NCBI GenBank assembly: GCA_963930775.1 | Contig: OZ005690.1 | Location: forward strand, 3,332,225-3,396,224 | Reading direction: 5' to 3' | DNA from: Cliona cf. orientalis | Lineage: Eukaryota > Porifera > Demospongiae > Clionaida > Clionaidae | DNA length: 64,000 bases | Shown: positions 37,751-49,492 of the stretch, one piece after another | Layout of the letters: each line of letters begins with the position of its first letter | Numbering within the stretch: the stretch's first letter is position 1 | Translations under genes and position numbers: made by a program | Notes under the pieces: generated by a model | The model's database searches: none | The model's input: the letters and a program-made list of their open reading frames with translations, nothing else | What the model was told of the DNA's origin: nothing

Positions 37751-37927
37751 GATGGAGTAATTAACATAAAGCAGAGCTTCCCTATCCAAGAGATCTTCTA
37801 GGATGTTGACTATTGCTAGTCTAAAGAGTATCTGTTGCTTGATCATAATAGTAGTTATGATATTGCTACTGACAAACTTAGAAAACAATATTAATATGCT
37901 AAGCCTTGACTTTACAATGCACATCAC

Positions 37928-38358
37928 AGATCTTTACTTCAGGCCCTTTTTAATTGCACTATGCAGTTTAATTCTCCAGTTATTGTACATGCAGCCTTTG
38001 TAAGCTTGTACCATAGTACTATAATGTATGATATCACTAATCTAAAAGTGTACATACACAGTCTTTATTCAGGTTCAATAATTTAAAGGAATTAGCTATT
38101 TCTTGTTCACAAAAGGTGATGTTTTATGTAACCATTGTTTTAGATTATCAATGAAGGGCAGCTACCAGTATAATATTATTGACAACTAGCAACTAAACCT
38201 GATAGCAAGTACAGTTACTCTATACAAAATTAAAGTAGTCCCAAAGAAATAATCTTGGTAGTTCAAACTATACACAGTTACTATGGAGAACAACAAAATT
38301 AAAATTGTTGCAACTGAGAGATACATGTATGCATGAATAAGAGCAGCAATTCTAGTTA
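37928..38358. other. Intergenic upstream of P6
   Basis: AT-rich, no supported gene. Presumed former P6 promoter region. Confidence 0.45.
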
Positions 38359-38905
38359 CAGTGGTCCCTCTTTTGATAGACCGCACTTGAATCCAAATAA
38401 AAATGGCCTTCCAAACGAGGTGGTCATCCACCAGAGGAGGGTGGAGCAATAGGTGGAGCTTTGCAAGAGTGGGTTATATTATCCCTACATAATTTATATT
38501 ATAAATAGTTGCTTGGTACCCGTATTCACAAGAAAGAAATGAGTGTTTACTACTTTCCAACCTCCAATCACATGCAGGGATATTTTAGCCCGATGAATCA
38601 CTCCTCTTCCAATATGAGAACTATTGTCTTTCCAGGGGCGCATCACTGTGGCAAAATTCCATTCCAAAGTAGATCTACAGATTGTGCAATGTGCACGTGG
38701 GGTATTTGATCTACAGATCGAGCTCTAGTTGAGATCAGTGATGGTCTTTAATTTCCACATAATTGGTGGTCTTTGGTTGGTTCTAGAGGTGGTCTTTGAC
38801 CAGAGGGCTGTTTTATGTAGAGTGGTTTTGTGCATGCAATTTTTGGTTCTTAATAAGAGGTGGTCTCTCACTAGAGGGGTCTCTCAAAGGAGGAACCCTG
38901 CACTG
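38359..38905. mobile_element. 547-bp pogo/Tigger-like MITE
   Basis: Imperfect inverted ends CAGTGGTCCCTCTTTTGATA and (reverse complement) CAGTGCAGGGTTCCTCCTTTG. Flanked by TA at 38357-38358 and 38906-38907. The CAGTG..CCTC start and TA target duplication resemble pogo/Tigger elements. No transposase. The interior has repeated GTGGTC motifs. Confidence 0.75.
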
Positions 38906-39011
38906 TATCTGCAAATGCAGACCTCGAGTATATGGAATTTTAGGACAGAAGAACAATGTCAGTAGCTAATAGCCTATAGTTGTGGTTAGGGACGGACATA
39001 GTTAGCGATTA

Positions 39012-39154
39012 TTTGATCGAGTTTTCACTAGCCAGTCATGATTATTGACATTTTGTCCCAACATTTCGACACCTCATGAAGTGTCTTTGCTATAGGGAAC
39101 AATGGTGCATGATTATTGAAACATTGGGACAAGATTTGTGAAGGCTTGATCAAT
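39012..39154. repeat. Foldback repeat upstream of P7
   Basis: Diverged, inverted relative of the element at 4479-4629 and 49256-49406 (TTTGATCGAGTTTTCACTAG at the left; the right end is decayed). Its position relative to P7 mirrors that relative to P1, which shows that the P1/P7 duplication included upstream DNA. Confidence 0.6.
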
Positions 39155-39563
39155 CTAAGCACTAATTATTATAATACTATATTAGCTATAGCTAGGTATA
39201 CAAAACATTAATATGAGTGACCTAGAAAGATTTAATTAATACTTGATGAGTATCGGGGATGTTTTTAGTTCATAGAAAAAACAATGTAGAAGTGTTAAAT
39301 CTCTATGGACAAACAAAACAGAATGTTTATACACTTCAGTACTCCCAATGCAATTATCACATGATGAAATTGACTGGTGCAAACATATCCATTCAGTGAT
39401 GGTTTCACTTTGGATGAAAGATATTAATCCTTATTTTTCAAGACATGTTGAAAAGATCATTCAAATTTAATTGGAGCATTTAGTAAACATCTCATGGCTA
39501 TCATTAAAGCCTAATGCGAGTATGATGTGCATTACTTTTGTATCTCAAAATCTATAACTCATC

Positions 39564-42500
39564 ATGTTTACTAGGCTGCTCATTGTTACTGCCTCCCTAG
39601 CTCTGGTGAATTTCAAATCCATTCTCTGCAACAGTGAACTGGTGTATGTCTCTCCAAATCCTCCTCCTAACCCAGACTACCATGATGGCCTTCCGTGTCA
39701 AACTCTAAAGAGCTACTTCAATAACAGAACATTCACTCAGCAGAGTGTCAACCTCACAATGATATATCTTGCTGGAGAGCATGAAGGAGCTGGCCAAAAT
39801 CCACTTCATTCACTGTAAGAGGAACTGGCAAAACGGAAGTGGTTGTAAAGGATATGAACATAGAGTTGCAGTATGCTACAGAAATATGCTTTGAGAATGT
39901 CACTCTTTATCACTGGAACAACACGTCCACTGGTCCACCATTTCTTGTATTCCAGATGGTGTCAGTACTGGCAGAGAATCAAGTGCAAATAGCAGTTTGT
40001 TTTTAAGCTCATCCATGCTTACTGTTGAAAGTAACGTACACATGACCTTTTCCAGTAACTCAAGAGCAATGGCGATATTTGACTCAACATTGAATGTAAT
40101 GACTGACACGGATATGATCTTTATCAATAATTCAAAAATAGATGGTGAAGGAGCAGCTATGTTTGTTGTACATTCCAAAATGAATGTTGAGGGTGACTTG
40201 CACTTTATTAACAATTCAGCGTACAGTCAAGGAGCAATCAATTTTTAAATGTCAACTTTGAATATCAGGAACTATGCAAGGATTATTTTCGTTAACAACT
40301 CGGCTATAAGACAAGCAGGAGGAATTCTTATAGAAAATTCTGTGCTTATTGCTGAGGATAACACTAACATAGCATTTATAAGCAACTCAGCGGAAAAAAT
40401 AGGATCCACAGCTGTGCTGACATCAACAATACACATAAGAGATAATGCAAGTTTACATTTCATCAGTAATTCAGCAAGACTTAGTTCAAATGGAGGGTCA
40501 TTAATAGAGCTCTCCAATGTTACCGTCGAAAATAATGCACATATTACTTTCACTAACAATGTTGCTGACACTGCAGGAGGTATGGCCTTGCGATCATCTG
40601 TACTCAACATCAGTCATAATGCACATATTTCATTTAATAACAATCATGCAGTTGTTGGAGGAGCTCTTTATACACTCAACAGCATAATATATGGTACAAA
40701 TGACTTTTGCTAACAATTCAGCATTTTCAGCAGGTGCATTGATTCTCGTATTATCTGAAATATACATAATGAAACAGACAATTTTAATATTCATTAATCA
40801 TAATACTGCCATCAATTTAGGTGGAGCAATTTTCAATTATATTTCAAAATTTTCCATTGAAAACGCTACAAGTAAATTTTTTAATAACTCGGCAGCAAAT
40901 GGAGGTGCTATGGCTCTTCTTTGATCAACATTTGAATTGGTAAATGGAAGTTCTAACTTTATTTTTGAAAATAATTTAGCAAAGGAGAAAGGAGGAGCAG
41001 TATATGTTGATCCAGATCGATTTGAGTTCACATCACAAGTCCGATATAATGACTATTACTATTTGCTTTATACAAACTGTTTATATGACACAAACTCAGC
41101 TAATACGGAACAGTATTTCAATTTTGTAAACAATGTGGCACAAATTGCAGGCGACAATATTTATGGTGCTTCTGTGGAATGGTGCAGCAGAAGTGTTGTA
41201 CTCATCTCTCCCAAGAATTCAAGTCTATCCTCTGTCTCTGGTAACCCCTTGCGTGTTTGCAGATGTGATGAAACACCTAAACCATGCATTGTGCCGTAAC
41301 ATTTCACACAGTCATTTTTCCCTTTCCTATTATCCAGGTGAGACAATTACAATTTCAGTATTAATTGTGGGTGGAGACTGGGGAGCAACACAAGGAACGG
41401 TCTACGCTAGATTTCAGACATCACATATATCATCAGTCCTGAATCCATCCAGCCAATACAATCAATGGATCAATGAATCTCGATGCACTTCACTAAATTA
41501 TACTGTATACAGCAGTCAATCAGTACAGTTGGTGCTGTCAGCATCACCACATGCTGATGAAACTTGTAACAAGAATAATAATTTTGAGACTCTACAGAAT
41601 TATGCCAAGGCATGTACTTTCTTTTCCCCCCTGTATATCAATTTTACAATCCAACCTTGTCCACCTGGATTCTCCCTGCAGGGAGATCCCCCAGGCTGTG
41701 GCTGCTATTCCATCCTCACTGACAATGGAGTGAACTGCAATATTTTCAGAAGCGAAGCAACTATTTCCTGGAATACTTCACTCTGGATTGCAGTGTCAGC
41801 TAAGCAAATCATTCTCAATAAACACTGCCCATTTGATTATTGTAAAGATTCCAAAATGATTAATGGACTATCAGGTGATCAGTCACTGTGTTCCTTCAAC
41901 CGAGCTGGAAGGCTGTGTGGTGGATGCAAGGAGAACTACAGCCTAGCTATAGGCTCCTCCCACTGTATCTATTGTTCAAATGACTACAATAATATGGCAC
42001 TTCTTATTTTCTTTGCTGCTGCAGGATTCTTGTTTGTTTTGTTTATCAGTGTCTTGAACATCACTGTCACTCAGGGCATGATTAATGGACTCATCTTCTA
42101 TGCAAACGTTGTATCAGAGCGTTCTCTTTCCGAATCAAGTACCCAGTAAACTCATTTTCTTTAAGACTTTTATAGCCTGGCTTAATCTGGATTTTGGAAT
42201 TGAAATGTGCTTTGTAAATCATTTGAATACTTTCTGGAAATCTTGGTTGCAATTTGTCTTTCCCTTCTATCTCTGGTCAATTGCTGGAGTGATGATTATG
42301 CTTGCTCGATATTCAACTCGACTGACCGCCCTCTTTGGAAATAGAGCCGTTCCAGTGTTGGGTACACTTATTCTGTTGTCCTACATGAAGCTGCTTCGAA
42401 CTGCTGTGGAGATATTGCATTTCTCAATACTCACTACTGTGATAAAGGACGGCAATTCATATGATACTGCTATAACAGCTACATCTCATTCATTTGTATG

Positions 42501-43212
42501 GTCAATTGATGGAACACTTGACTACTTTGGCTATCCACATATCCTCCTTTTTGTTGCAGCAGTATTCACTCTGCTGTTTCTGTGGCTGCCATACACTCTG
42601 CTTTTGCTTCTTATTCAGTGGATACGAAGGGTATCTCACTACAGGCTTCTGAGGTGGACAATTAGATTTAACCCTTTCTATGACGCTAACTTTGCTTCTT
42701 TGAAACATAAGCACCAGTATTGGTTTGGACTTTTGTTGCTTGTTCGAGGCATACTATTTGTCATATTTGCGTCCAATTTCTCTGTCCCAAATGGTGTCAA
42801 TTTATTGATCCTGCTTATCATTGTAGGGCTCTTGCTCTTTTACATGTTAGCAGCAAGCATTTACAAGAGTCATATTCTTTTGGTATTTCATAGTTCCTTC
42901 TTCCTGAACATATGCTTTCTTAGTGGATTTATTATCTTTTCCCATACCAATAACAAGGTCAGGTCCTCAATGCAGACAAGTGCTACATTTATCTCTACTG
43001 GAATTGCTTTTCTTCAGTTTTGTGGTATTATTCTGTATCAGATTTACTCACTGTGCCGTTCATGTGGAGTGGGAAGAGGTCCGAGTAATAACCGAGCACA
43101 TGAAGAACAATTGCATGCAATACTGGATATTAGTTCTCGACTCGAACATAGTGATACGTATTCTGCTAAGGAGCAACCACTAATCGACCCAAATGATGAT
43201 CCAACTTACTGA
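39564..43212 (+). pseudogene. P7: older inverted paralogue of P1, multiply frameshifted
   Basis: Collinear with P1 from signal peptide (MFTRLLIVTASLALVNF) through the module ELVYVSPNPPPNPDYHDG, beta-helix repeats (FINNSAYSQGAI, NNVADTAGGMAL), the PCPPGFSLQGDPPGCGCY segment, the neck RLCGGCKENYSLAIGSSHC, the membrane domain and the tail (KEQPLIDPNDDPTY). Breaks: frame loss near 39790, a deletion of roughly 50 codons near 40005, TAA at 40246-40248, a shift near 40690, TGA at 40922-40924, and shifts near 41280 and 42110. The membrane half 42130-43212 is still fully open. More diverged from P1 than the P1 copies are from each other. Confidence 0.9.
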
Positions 43213-44959
43213 ATAATACAGAACACGTACGGGGAATTATAAATGTAGGCACTGACTGTAGTTACAGTGTGACATCATCAAGCATTATCATAATCGACTA
43301 TCATTATAGGCATAGCTACATGTGTGGTACAATCATCATGTCCTGCATGCTAAGTGTGTAACTATATCAAATCAATTGCTGGCCTAACATTACAATAACT
43401 ATTAGGATCTGGTATGCACGTTGTGCATGTATCATTAAAGATTATTGTAGCCACCCGTATTGCCCCTAATTTAATGGACATCTCTAATTATCCGGATACC
43501 ATTTCGAATTATTTTTTTACCTCTAATTACACCGGACAGTCAATAAAGTTTGAATTTTTGTTGTTCTAATCATCCGGACATCGTTGTTCTAATGCGGACA
43601 GCTTGGCTAGTGCACTACCTATACCCATATCAGTGTATGAAGGAGGCGAGTTGTTCTCTTTCCCACCATGAACAGGGAGCTCCAGGTACCGTCTCATTTA
43701 GGGGCCTTGTCCAAAGTCCTTGTGGAAAAATTAACATCATTATGACGTTAATATTTTACCCCCCTCCTTCTCCCTCTCTTAACGTCACAGCATTTCAGCA
43801 TAGATTCAATACTGAAACTCTGATTCTGCTCCAGTTACCCTACACATTTGGTATTCACTTATATTCTACAGGACTTAGCTATATCTTCATGGATTCATTG
43901 CATACCTGTGCTTCTTTAACAGTTTCTTGCTTGCCTGTAGCTTTGTGCACACTTTTAGCTAGGTAGTGCTTGGCATAGCTGTCAAATTTTGACACTGCTG
44001 GAGGCATGTCTAGACTTGTTCAACCACAAGAATGCTTAATCACAACTAAAGCTAAAATCTGCTGACAATGCAGTTGTAAAACGTCATGGACCAAGACCCC
44101 CTCCCCCCTAACGTCATAATGAGGTTAATTTTTCCACAAGGACTTTGGACAAGCCCCCTTACTCAATCTCTGCAGCTGGTCGATCGCACATCCATTTGAC
44201 CGAATGTGCATGCGTGAAAGCGTGTTCTAATTCATTGGACACTTCGAACGCCAACTATTTTCGTGTGCTCTAATTATAGCGGACATTGGCCAAATACTGG
44301 TATCCGTTAAATTGGAGGTAATTTGACATGATAGGGACTGCTTAATAATAATATTATATTATACTAGTGCACACCTGTATGCATGCACTGTATACTCAAG
44401 ATGAGTGAACATGTACCCTGAGTGTGATACGATATTATGTATGGTACAATATTGACACACAATACCTGTATATAGACACCATAGTGGAGCCACTGAAAAT
44501 TACCCGAAACTATCTGGAAGAATGATTCTCCAAAAAAATGTCCTAAGGAACTTGTCGTGCTGAATACGTCCACTCGTTCATCATGCTTCCACCCCAAATT
44601 TTTGTCGCTAGATGAAACCCTGGTAATGCAGAGTATGTTAGTAGTAATTATTGAATTCCTATCCGAGTTGTAACTATCACTAACTATTAGCTAGAGAATA
44701 CAAGGATTCTGGAAGTTGTATCTACCTATTTATGCAAATTTAGTTATTTTCCAGCGTTAAAGTGAACTCTTTTGTCATTAAAATTTTAATGATTACTACG
44801 TAATCTTTGAAAAAGAGTGATACACATGGATTGTGCATGAGTATAATAATTAGCTAGATGATGTCAATTCAAACTGGAACTACAGTCAAAGCATATTAAT
44901 ATTATTATGCAAGCCAAACTGTATGTAAAGAGTTTTAACTTCCCATGTTCTAGCTATAT
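43213..44959. other. Intergenic between P7 and P1 copy B
   Basis: No supported gene. It contains a decayed inverted-repeat element (about 43453-44325) and, from 44773, the start of duplication copy B. P7 and P1-B converge on this interval with their 3' ends. Confidence 0.5.
43453..44325. mobile_element. Decayed inverted-repeat element with a strong inner stem
   Basis: Inner arms 43697-43750 and 44108-44163 are close inverted complements over about 54 bp (CCTTGTCCAAAGTCCTTGTG on the left arm). Outer arms carry looser pairing around TCTAATTATCCGGATACC and GGTATCCGTTAAATTGGAGG. TCTAAT...CGGACA motifs recur. No ORF. Likely one MITE, or one nested in another; ends approximate. Confidence 0.6.
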
Positions 44960-47900
44960 TCAGTAAGTTGGTTCATCACTATCATAATCTGGATCAAGTA
45001 GTTGTTGCTTTTCTGCAGAATACTTATGATGTTCAATTCGAGAACTAATGTCCAATATCGCATCCACCTGCTCTTCATTTACTTGAGCATTACTTAGACC
45101 TCTTCCCACTCCACAAGAACGGCACAGTGAGAAAATCTGGTACAAAATAATACCACAAAACAGAAGGAAGGCAATTCCAGTAGACAATAATGTAGCACTT
45201 GTCTGCATAGAGGACCTAACCTTGTTATTGGTGTGGGAAACAATAATGAATCCGCTAAGAAAGCATATGTTTAGGAAGAAGGAACTATGAAATACCAGAA
45301 GAGCATGGCTCTTGTAAATGCTTGTTGCTAACATGTAAAACTGCAAGAGACCCATAAAGATTAGAAGTATTAGCAAATTGACACCATTAGGGATAGAGAA
45401 ATTTGATGCAAATGTGACAAATACAATGCCTCGGACAAGCAATAAAAGTCCAAACCAATACTGGTGCTTATGCTTCAAAGGAGCAAAGTTGGCATCATAG
45501 AAAGGATTTAATCTTATCGTCCACCTCAGAAGCCTGTAGTGAGAGATCCTTCGAATCCACTGAATAAAAAGCAAAAGCAGAGTGTATGGCAGCCACAGAA
45601 ACAGCATAGTGAACAGTGCTGCAGCAAAGAGGAGGATATGTGGATAGCCAAAGTAATCAAGTGTTCCGTCAGTCGACCATACAAATGAGTGAGAAGTAGC
45701 TGTTACTGTAACAGTAGTATCATTTGAATTTCCATACACTATTAACGTGAGTATTGAGAAATGTAATATCTCCACAGCAGTTCGGAGCAGTTTCATGTAA
45801 GACAACAGAATAAGTGTGACCAATACTGGAACAGCTCTATTTCCAAAGAGGGCAGTCAGTCGAGTTGAATATCGAGCCAGCATAATCATCACTCCAGCAA
45901 TGGACCAGAGATAGAGGGGAAAGACAAATTGTAACCAAGACTTCCAGAAAGCATTCAAATTTTTAACAAAGCACATTTCGATTCCAAAATCCAGATTAAG
46001 CCAAGCTATAAAAATCTTAAAGAAAATGAGTTCTCCGGGTATTCTATTAGGAAAAACAACACTTTGATAGGTCCATACAATGTTTGCATAGAAGATGAGT
46101 CCATTAATCATGCCCTGAGTGACAGTGAGGTTCAAGATACTGATAAAGAAAACTAACAAGAATCCTGCAGCACCAAAGAAAATAAGAAGAGTCACATTAT
46201 TATCATTTGCACAGTAGATGCAGTGGGAGGAGCCTATTGCTAGGCTGTAGTTCTCTTTGCAGCCACCACACAGCCTTCCAGCTCGGTTAAAGGAACACTG
46301 ATCACCTGATACCCCTTTAAATACCTTGGTATAATATTTAATCACCTTATTATCCTTGCAATAATCGAATCGGCATTGTTTACCGAGAATGACTTTCTTA
46401 GCGGACAATGTAATCCAGAGTGAAGTATTCCAGGAAAAGATTGCTTTACTTTTGAAAATATTGCAATTCACTCCATTATCAGTAAGCACAGGAAAGCAAT
46501 AACAGCCTGGGGGGTCTCCTTGTAGAGAGAATCCAGGTGGACAAGGTAGGACTCTTAAATCGATATGCAGAGGGGAAAAGAAAGTACATGCCTTTGCATA
46601 ATATGGTCGAGTCACATTATTATCACAAGTAATATCAGAATATGAGATTGCAGACAGCACCAACTGTACACTAACAGTAACTGATTCATTGCTGTACACA
46701 GTGTAATTCAGTAAAGTGCATCGAGACTTATTGATCCATTGATTGTATTGGCTGGATGGTTTCAGGATTGATGATGTATGTGGTGGTTGGAATCTAGCGT
46801 AGACCATTCCAGGTGTTGCTCCCAAGTCTCCACCCACAACTACAACTGAGACTGAAATCGTCTCACCAGGATAGTAGGAACGAGAGCAGTGATTATCTGA
46901 AATGTTATGACATAAAGGTTTATGTTGCTCGTCACATCTGCAAACACGCGATGGATTACCAGAGACAGAAGATAGACTTGAATTATTCTTTGGGTGCAGG
47001 TGTACGACACTTCCATTGCACCATTCCAGAGAAGCACCATAAATATCGTCGCCTGCTATTTGTGCAAGATTATTTGTAAAATTCAAATACTGCTCACTAC
47101 CAGTTGGGTTTATATTATAATATAAACAGGTGTCAAGCAAATTATAATAATTATCGTATTGGACTTGTAATGTGTACTGAAATTTATCTGGATCAATATA
47201 TATTGCTCCTCCTTTCTCTTTTGCTGAATTGTTCTCAAAAATTAAGTTAGAATTTCCGTTTACTAATTTAAGAACTGATGAAAGAAGTGCCATAGCACCT
47301 CCATATGCAGCTGAGTTATTAATAAATCTGCTCGTAGCATTTTCAATGGAGAATTTTGACCTATAGCAGTAAAATGCTCCTCCCAAATTTATAGTAGCAG
47401 TGTTGTTGATGAATGTTAAAATTGTGTGACTCCTTAAGTATAAATCAGTTAATACAAGAACAACTGCACCAGCTGAAAATGCTGAATTATTAATGAAAGT
47501 CATTTGTGCATCATTTTTAACATCGATTGTGCAATTAAGTGCATACAGAGCTCCTCCTCCAACGACTGCATGATTGCTATCAAATAAAATATGTGCATTA
47601 TGACTAACATTCAGTGTAGTTGAAAACAATGCCATGCCTCCTGCAGTGTCAGCTACATTGTTAGTGAAAATAATGTGGGCATTATTTTGAACAGTAACAT
47701 TGGAGAGCTCTATAAAACATGATCCTCCAGAATGAATTGCTGAGTTATTGATGAAGTGTAAACTTGCATTGTGCCGGACATGTAGTGTTGATGTTATCAT
47801 GGCTGTGGATCCCATTTTTCCTGCCAAGTTGCTTATAAATGCTATGTTAGCGTTATCCTCTACATTAAGTACAGAATTTTCCAAAAATATTCCAGCAGCT

Positions 47901-48859
47901 TGTCTTTTGGCTAAGTTGTTAATAAAACTAATCCTTGAACAGTTCCTAACATTTAATGTTGACAACTGAAAAGTGATTGCTCCATGACTGTATGCTGAGT
48001 TGTTAATGAAGTGTAAGTCACCCTCAATATTTACCGTGGTACGTACGACAAACATAGCTGCTCCTTCATCACCTGTTTTTGAGTTGCTGATAAAGAATAT
48101 GTTGGTACCAGCCATAACATTCAATATCGAGTCAAACACTTTCATAGCTCTTGAGTTACTGGTAAAGATCATGTGCACATTACTTTCAATATTAAGTATG
48201 GATGAGTTTAGATACAAAGCTGCCCTTTGCACTAGATTATGCATGAAACAAACATTAGTATTTTTGCCAATATTAAGTGTGGATGAAGTCAAATTCATGG
48301 CCTCTGCATCCCATTCACTTTTGATAAACGACAATCTTCCTGATAACCATGAATTATTGAAGACAGAATTCACAAGTTTTATCTTGTTTCTGCTTGAGTT
48401 TGTAGCATGTACTATGAAGATGTGAGTCTGATTCTCTGCCAGTACTGAATGCATCTGAAATACAAGAAATGGTGGACCAGGGAACGTACTGTTCCAAAGA
48501 TGAAGAATGACATTCTCAAAACATATTACTGTAGCATACTTTAGCTCTATGTTCACATCCTTTACAACTGCATCCAATTTGCCAGTTCCTCTTACGGTGA
48601 ATGAAGTGGATTTCAGTGAAATCCTTTGGCCACCTCCTTTATGCTGTCCAGCAAGAAATATCATTGTGAGGTTGACACTCTGCTGAGTGAATGTCTTGTT
48701 ATTGAAGTAGCTCTTTAGAATTTGACACGGAAGGCCATCATGGCAGTCTGGATTAGGAGGAGGACTTGGAGAGACATACACCAGTTCTGAATCACTGTTG
48801 CAATGAATGGATATCAAAGTCACGAGAATTAGAGAGATAATAGGCAGCCACGTCACCAT
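44960..48859 (-). CDS. P1 copy B: intact 1299-aa beta-helix/multi-TM surface protein
   Basis: One uninterrupted ORF without introns. Order: signal peptide (MVTWLPIISLILVTLISIHC); N-terminal module (ELVYVSPSPPPNPDC, GLPCQILKSY, IFLAGQH); about 15 beta-helix coils of roughly 25-30 residues (FINNSA, GGA, NNVADTAGGMAL), about residues 150-600; a Cys-containing domain with PCPPGFSLQGDPPGCYC; a neck RLCGGCKENYSLAIGSSHC at about 858-880; about 9-10 membrane helices (about 886-1245, with GMINGLIFYANIV, FIAWLNLDFGIEMCF, YWFGLLLLVRGI); and a 54-residue tail with AEKQQLLDPDYD. The coils resemble chlamydial Pmp/right-handed beta-helix repeats, but the membrane core is not a family I can name. Dense N-glycosylation sites support an extracellular N-terminus. 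Surface recognition or adhesion is inferred only. Confidence 0.93.
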   Translation of the reverse strand: MVTWLPIISLILVTLISIHCNSDSELVYVSPSPPPNPDCHDGLPCQILKSYFNNKTFTQQSVNLTMIFLAGQHKGGGQRISLKSTSFTVRGTGKLDAVVKDVNIELKYATVICFENVILHLWNSTFPGPPFLVFQMHSVLAENQTHIFIVHATNSSRNKIKLVNSVFNNSWLSGRLSFIKSEWDAEAMNLTSSTLNIGKNTNVCFMHNLVQRAALYLNSSILNIESNVHMIFTSNSRAMKVFDSILNVMAGTNIFFISNSKTGDEGAAMFVVRTTVNIEGDLHFINNSAYSHGAITFQLSTLNVRNCSRISFINNLAKRQAAGIFLENSVLNVEDNANIAFISNLAGKMGSTAMITSTLHVRHNASLHFINNSAIHSGGSCFIELSNVTVQNNAHIIFTNNVADTAGGMALFSTTLNVSHNAHILFDSNHAVVGGGALYALNCTIDVKNDAQMTFINNSAFSAGAVVLVLTDLYLRSHTILTFINNTATINLGGAFYCYRSKFSIENATSRFINNSAAYGGAMALLSSVLKLVNGNSNLIFENNSAKEKGGAIYIDPDKFQYTLQVQYDNYYNLLDTCLYYNINPTGSEQYLNFTNNLAQIAGDDIYGASLEWCNGSVVHLHPKNNSSLSSVSGNPSRVCRCDEQHKPLCHNISDNHCSRSYYPGETISVSVVVVGGDLGATPGMVYARFQPPHTSSILKPSSQYNQWINKSRCTLLNYTVYSNESVTVSVQLVLSAISYSDITCDNNVTRPYYAKACTFFSPLHIDLRVLPCPPGFSLQGDPPGCYCFPVLTDNGVNCNIFKSKAIFSWNTSLWITLSAKKVILGKQCRFDYCKDNKVIKYYTKVFKGVSGDQCSFNRAGRLCGGCKENYSLAIGSSHCIYCANDNNVTLLIFFGAAGFLLVFFISILNLTVTQGMINGLIFYANIVWTYQSVVFPNRIPGELIFFKIFIAWLNLDFGIEMCFVKNLNAFWKSWLQFVFPLYLWSIAGVMIMLARYSTRLTALFGNRAVPVLVTLILLSYMKLLRTAVEILHFSILTLIVYGNSNDTTVTVTATSHSFVWSTDGTLDYFGYPHILLFAAALFTMLFLWLPYTLLLLFIQWIRRISHYRLLRWTIRLNPFYDANFAPLKHKHQYWFGLLLLVRGIVFVTFASNFSIPNGVNLLILLIFMGLLQFYMLATSIYKSHALLVFHSSFFLNICFLSGFIIVSHTNNKVRSSMQTSATLLSTGIAFLLFCGIILYQIFSLCRSCGVGRGLSNAQVNEEQVDAILDISSRIEHHKYSAEKQQLLDPDYDSDEPTY

Positions 48860-49255
48860 GATCAGCTATGGGTTTACAAGTAACTCAGAGACAACTTACT
48901 TGTATGAGGTTTTAAAACTGTGAAATGTTTACTACATGCTACAATAGAATGTGAATAACATTTTCAACATGTTTTGAAAGTAAGGATTGACGTTTTTTAT
49001 CCCAAAGTAAAACTATCAGTGAGTGGATATGCTTGCACCAGTCATTTTCATCGTGACATTATGATAATTGCATTGGGAGTACTGAAGTGCATAAACATTC
49101 TGTTTTGTTTGTCCATAGAGATTTAATACTTCTACATTGTTTCTTCTATGAATTGAAAACACCTCTGATACTCAGTGAATAAATCTTTCTAGGACACTCA
49201 TATTAATGTTTTGTATACCTAGCTTTAGCTACTTAATAGTATAATTAGCACTTAG

Positions 49256-49406
49256 TTTGATCGAGTCTTCACTAGCCAGTTGACAATCTTGTCCCAGTGC
49301 AATGTCACAATCATGCACCATCACTCACCTAGTGAAGATACCTTGTGAGGTATTAAAACGTTGGGACAAGAATAATTATGACTGGCTAGTGAATATTTGA
49401 TCAAAA
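49256..49406. repeat. Foldback repeat upstream of P1 copy B
   Basis: Copy B counterpart of 4479-4629, nearly identical. Confidence 0.6.
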
Positions 49407-49492
49407 TAATCGCTAACTATGTCAGTCCCTAGCCACAATTATAGCTACTGACATTGTTCAGTTCTTCTGTACATGTCCTAAATATGCTCGAG

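Larger units (their letters stand above)
27035..37847 (-). pseudogene. P6: beta-helix/multi-TM surface-protein gene split by transposon insertions
   Basis: Five coding blocks in order (minus strand): start region 37751-37847 (MIKQQILFRL...REALLYVNYS), 36057-37484 (N-terminal module and beta-helix, GGAIF/NNSA repeats), 31838-32371 (more repeats, RCIPDPRRAEI), 30406-30597 (YLKLISN, VRVCFC) and 27035-28968 (cysteine-rich neck GLLCSLCQPDLSLSLGSS, membrane helices, tail PSVDSTSPLLDYHH). The gaps are mobile elements at 37491-37750, 32377-36051, 30601-31837 and 28969-30401. Alignment with P4 continues across each gap. Extra breaks: a one-base loss near 27917, a 4-base gain near 27733, and a one-base offset between the blocks around the first element. 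Clearly inactive. The parent or sister of P5. Confidence 0.9.

Noticed and set aside
44960..46200. Classifying the membrane core as a 7TM GPCR
   Set aside because: About 9-10 hydrophobic segments are visible and no DRY, NPxxY or GPS-type motif is seen. The Cys neck differs from a GAIN domain.
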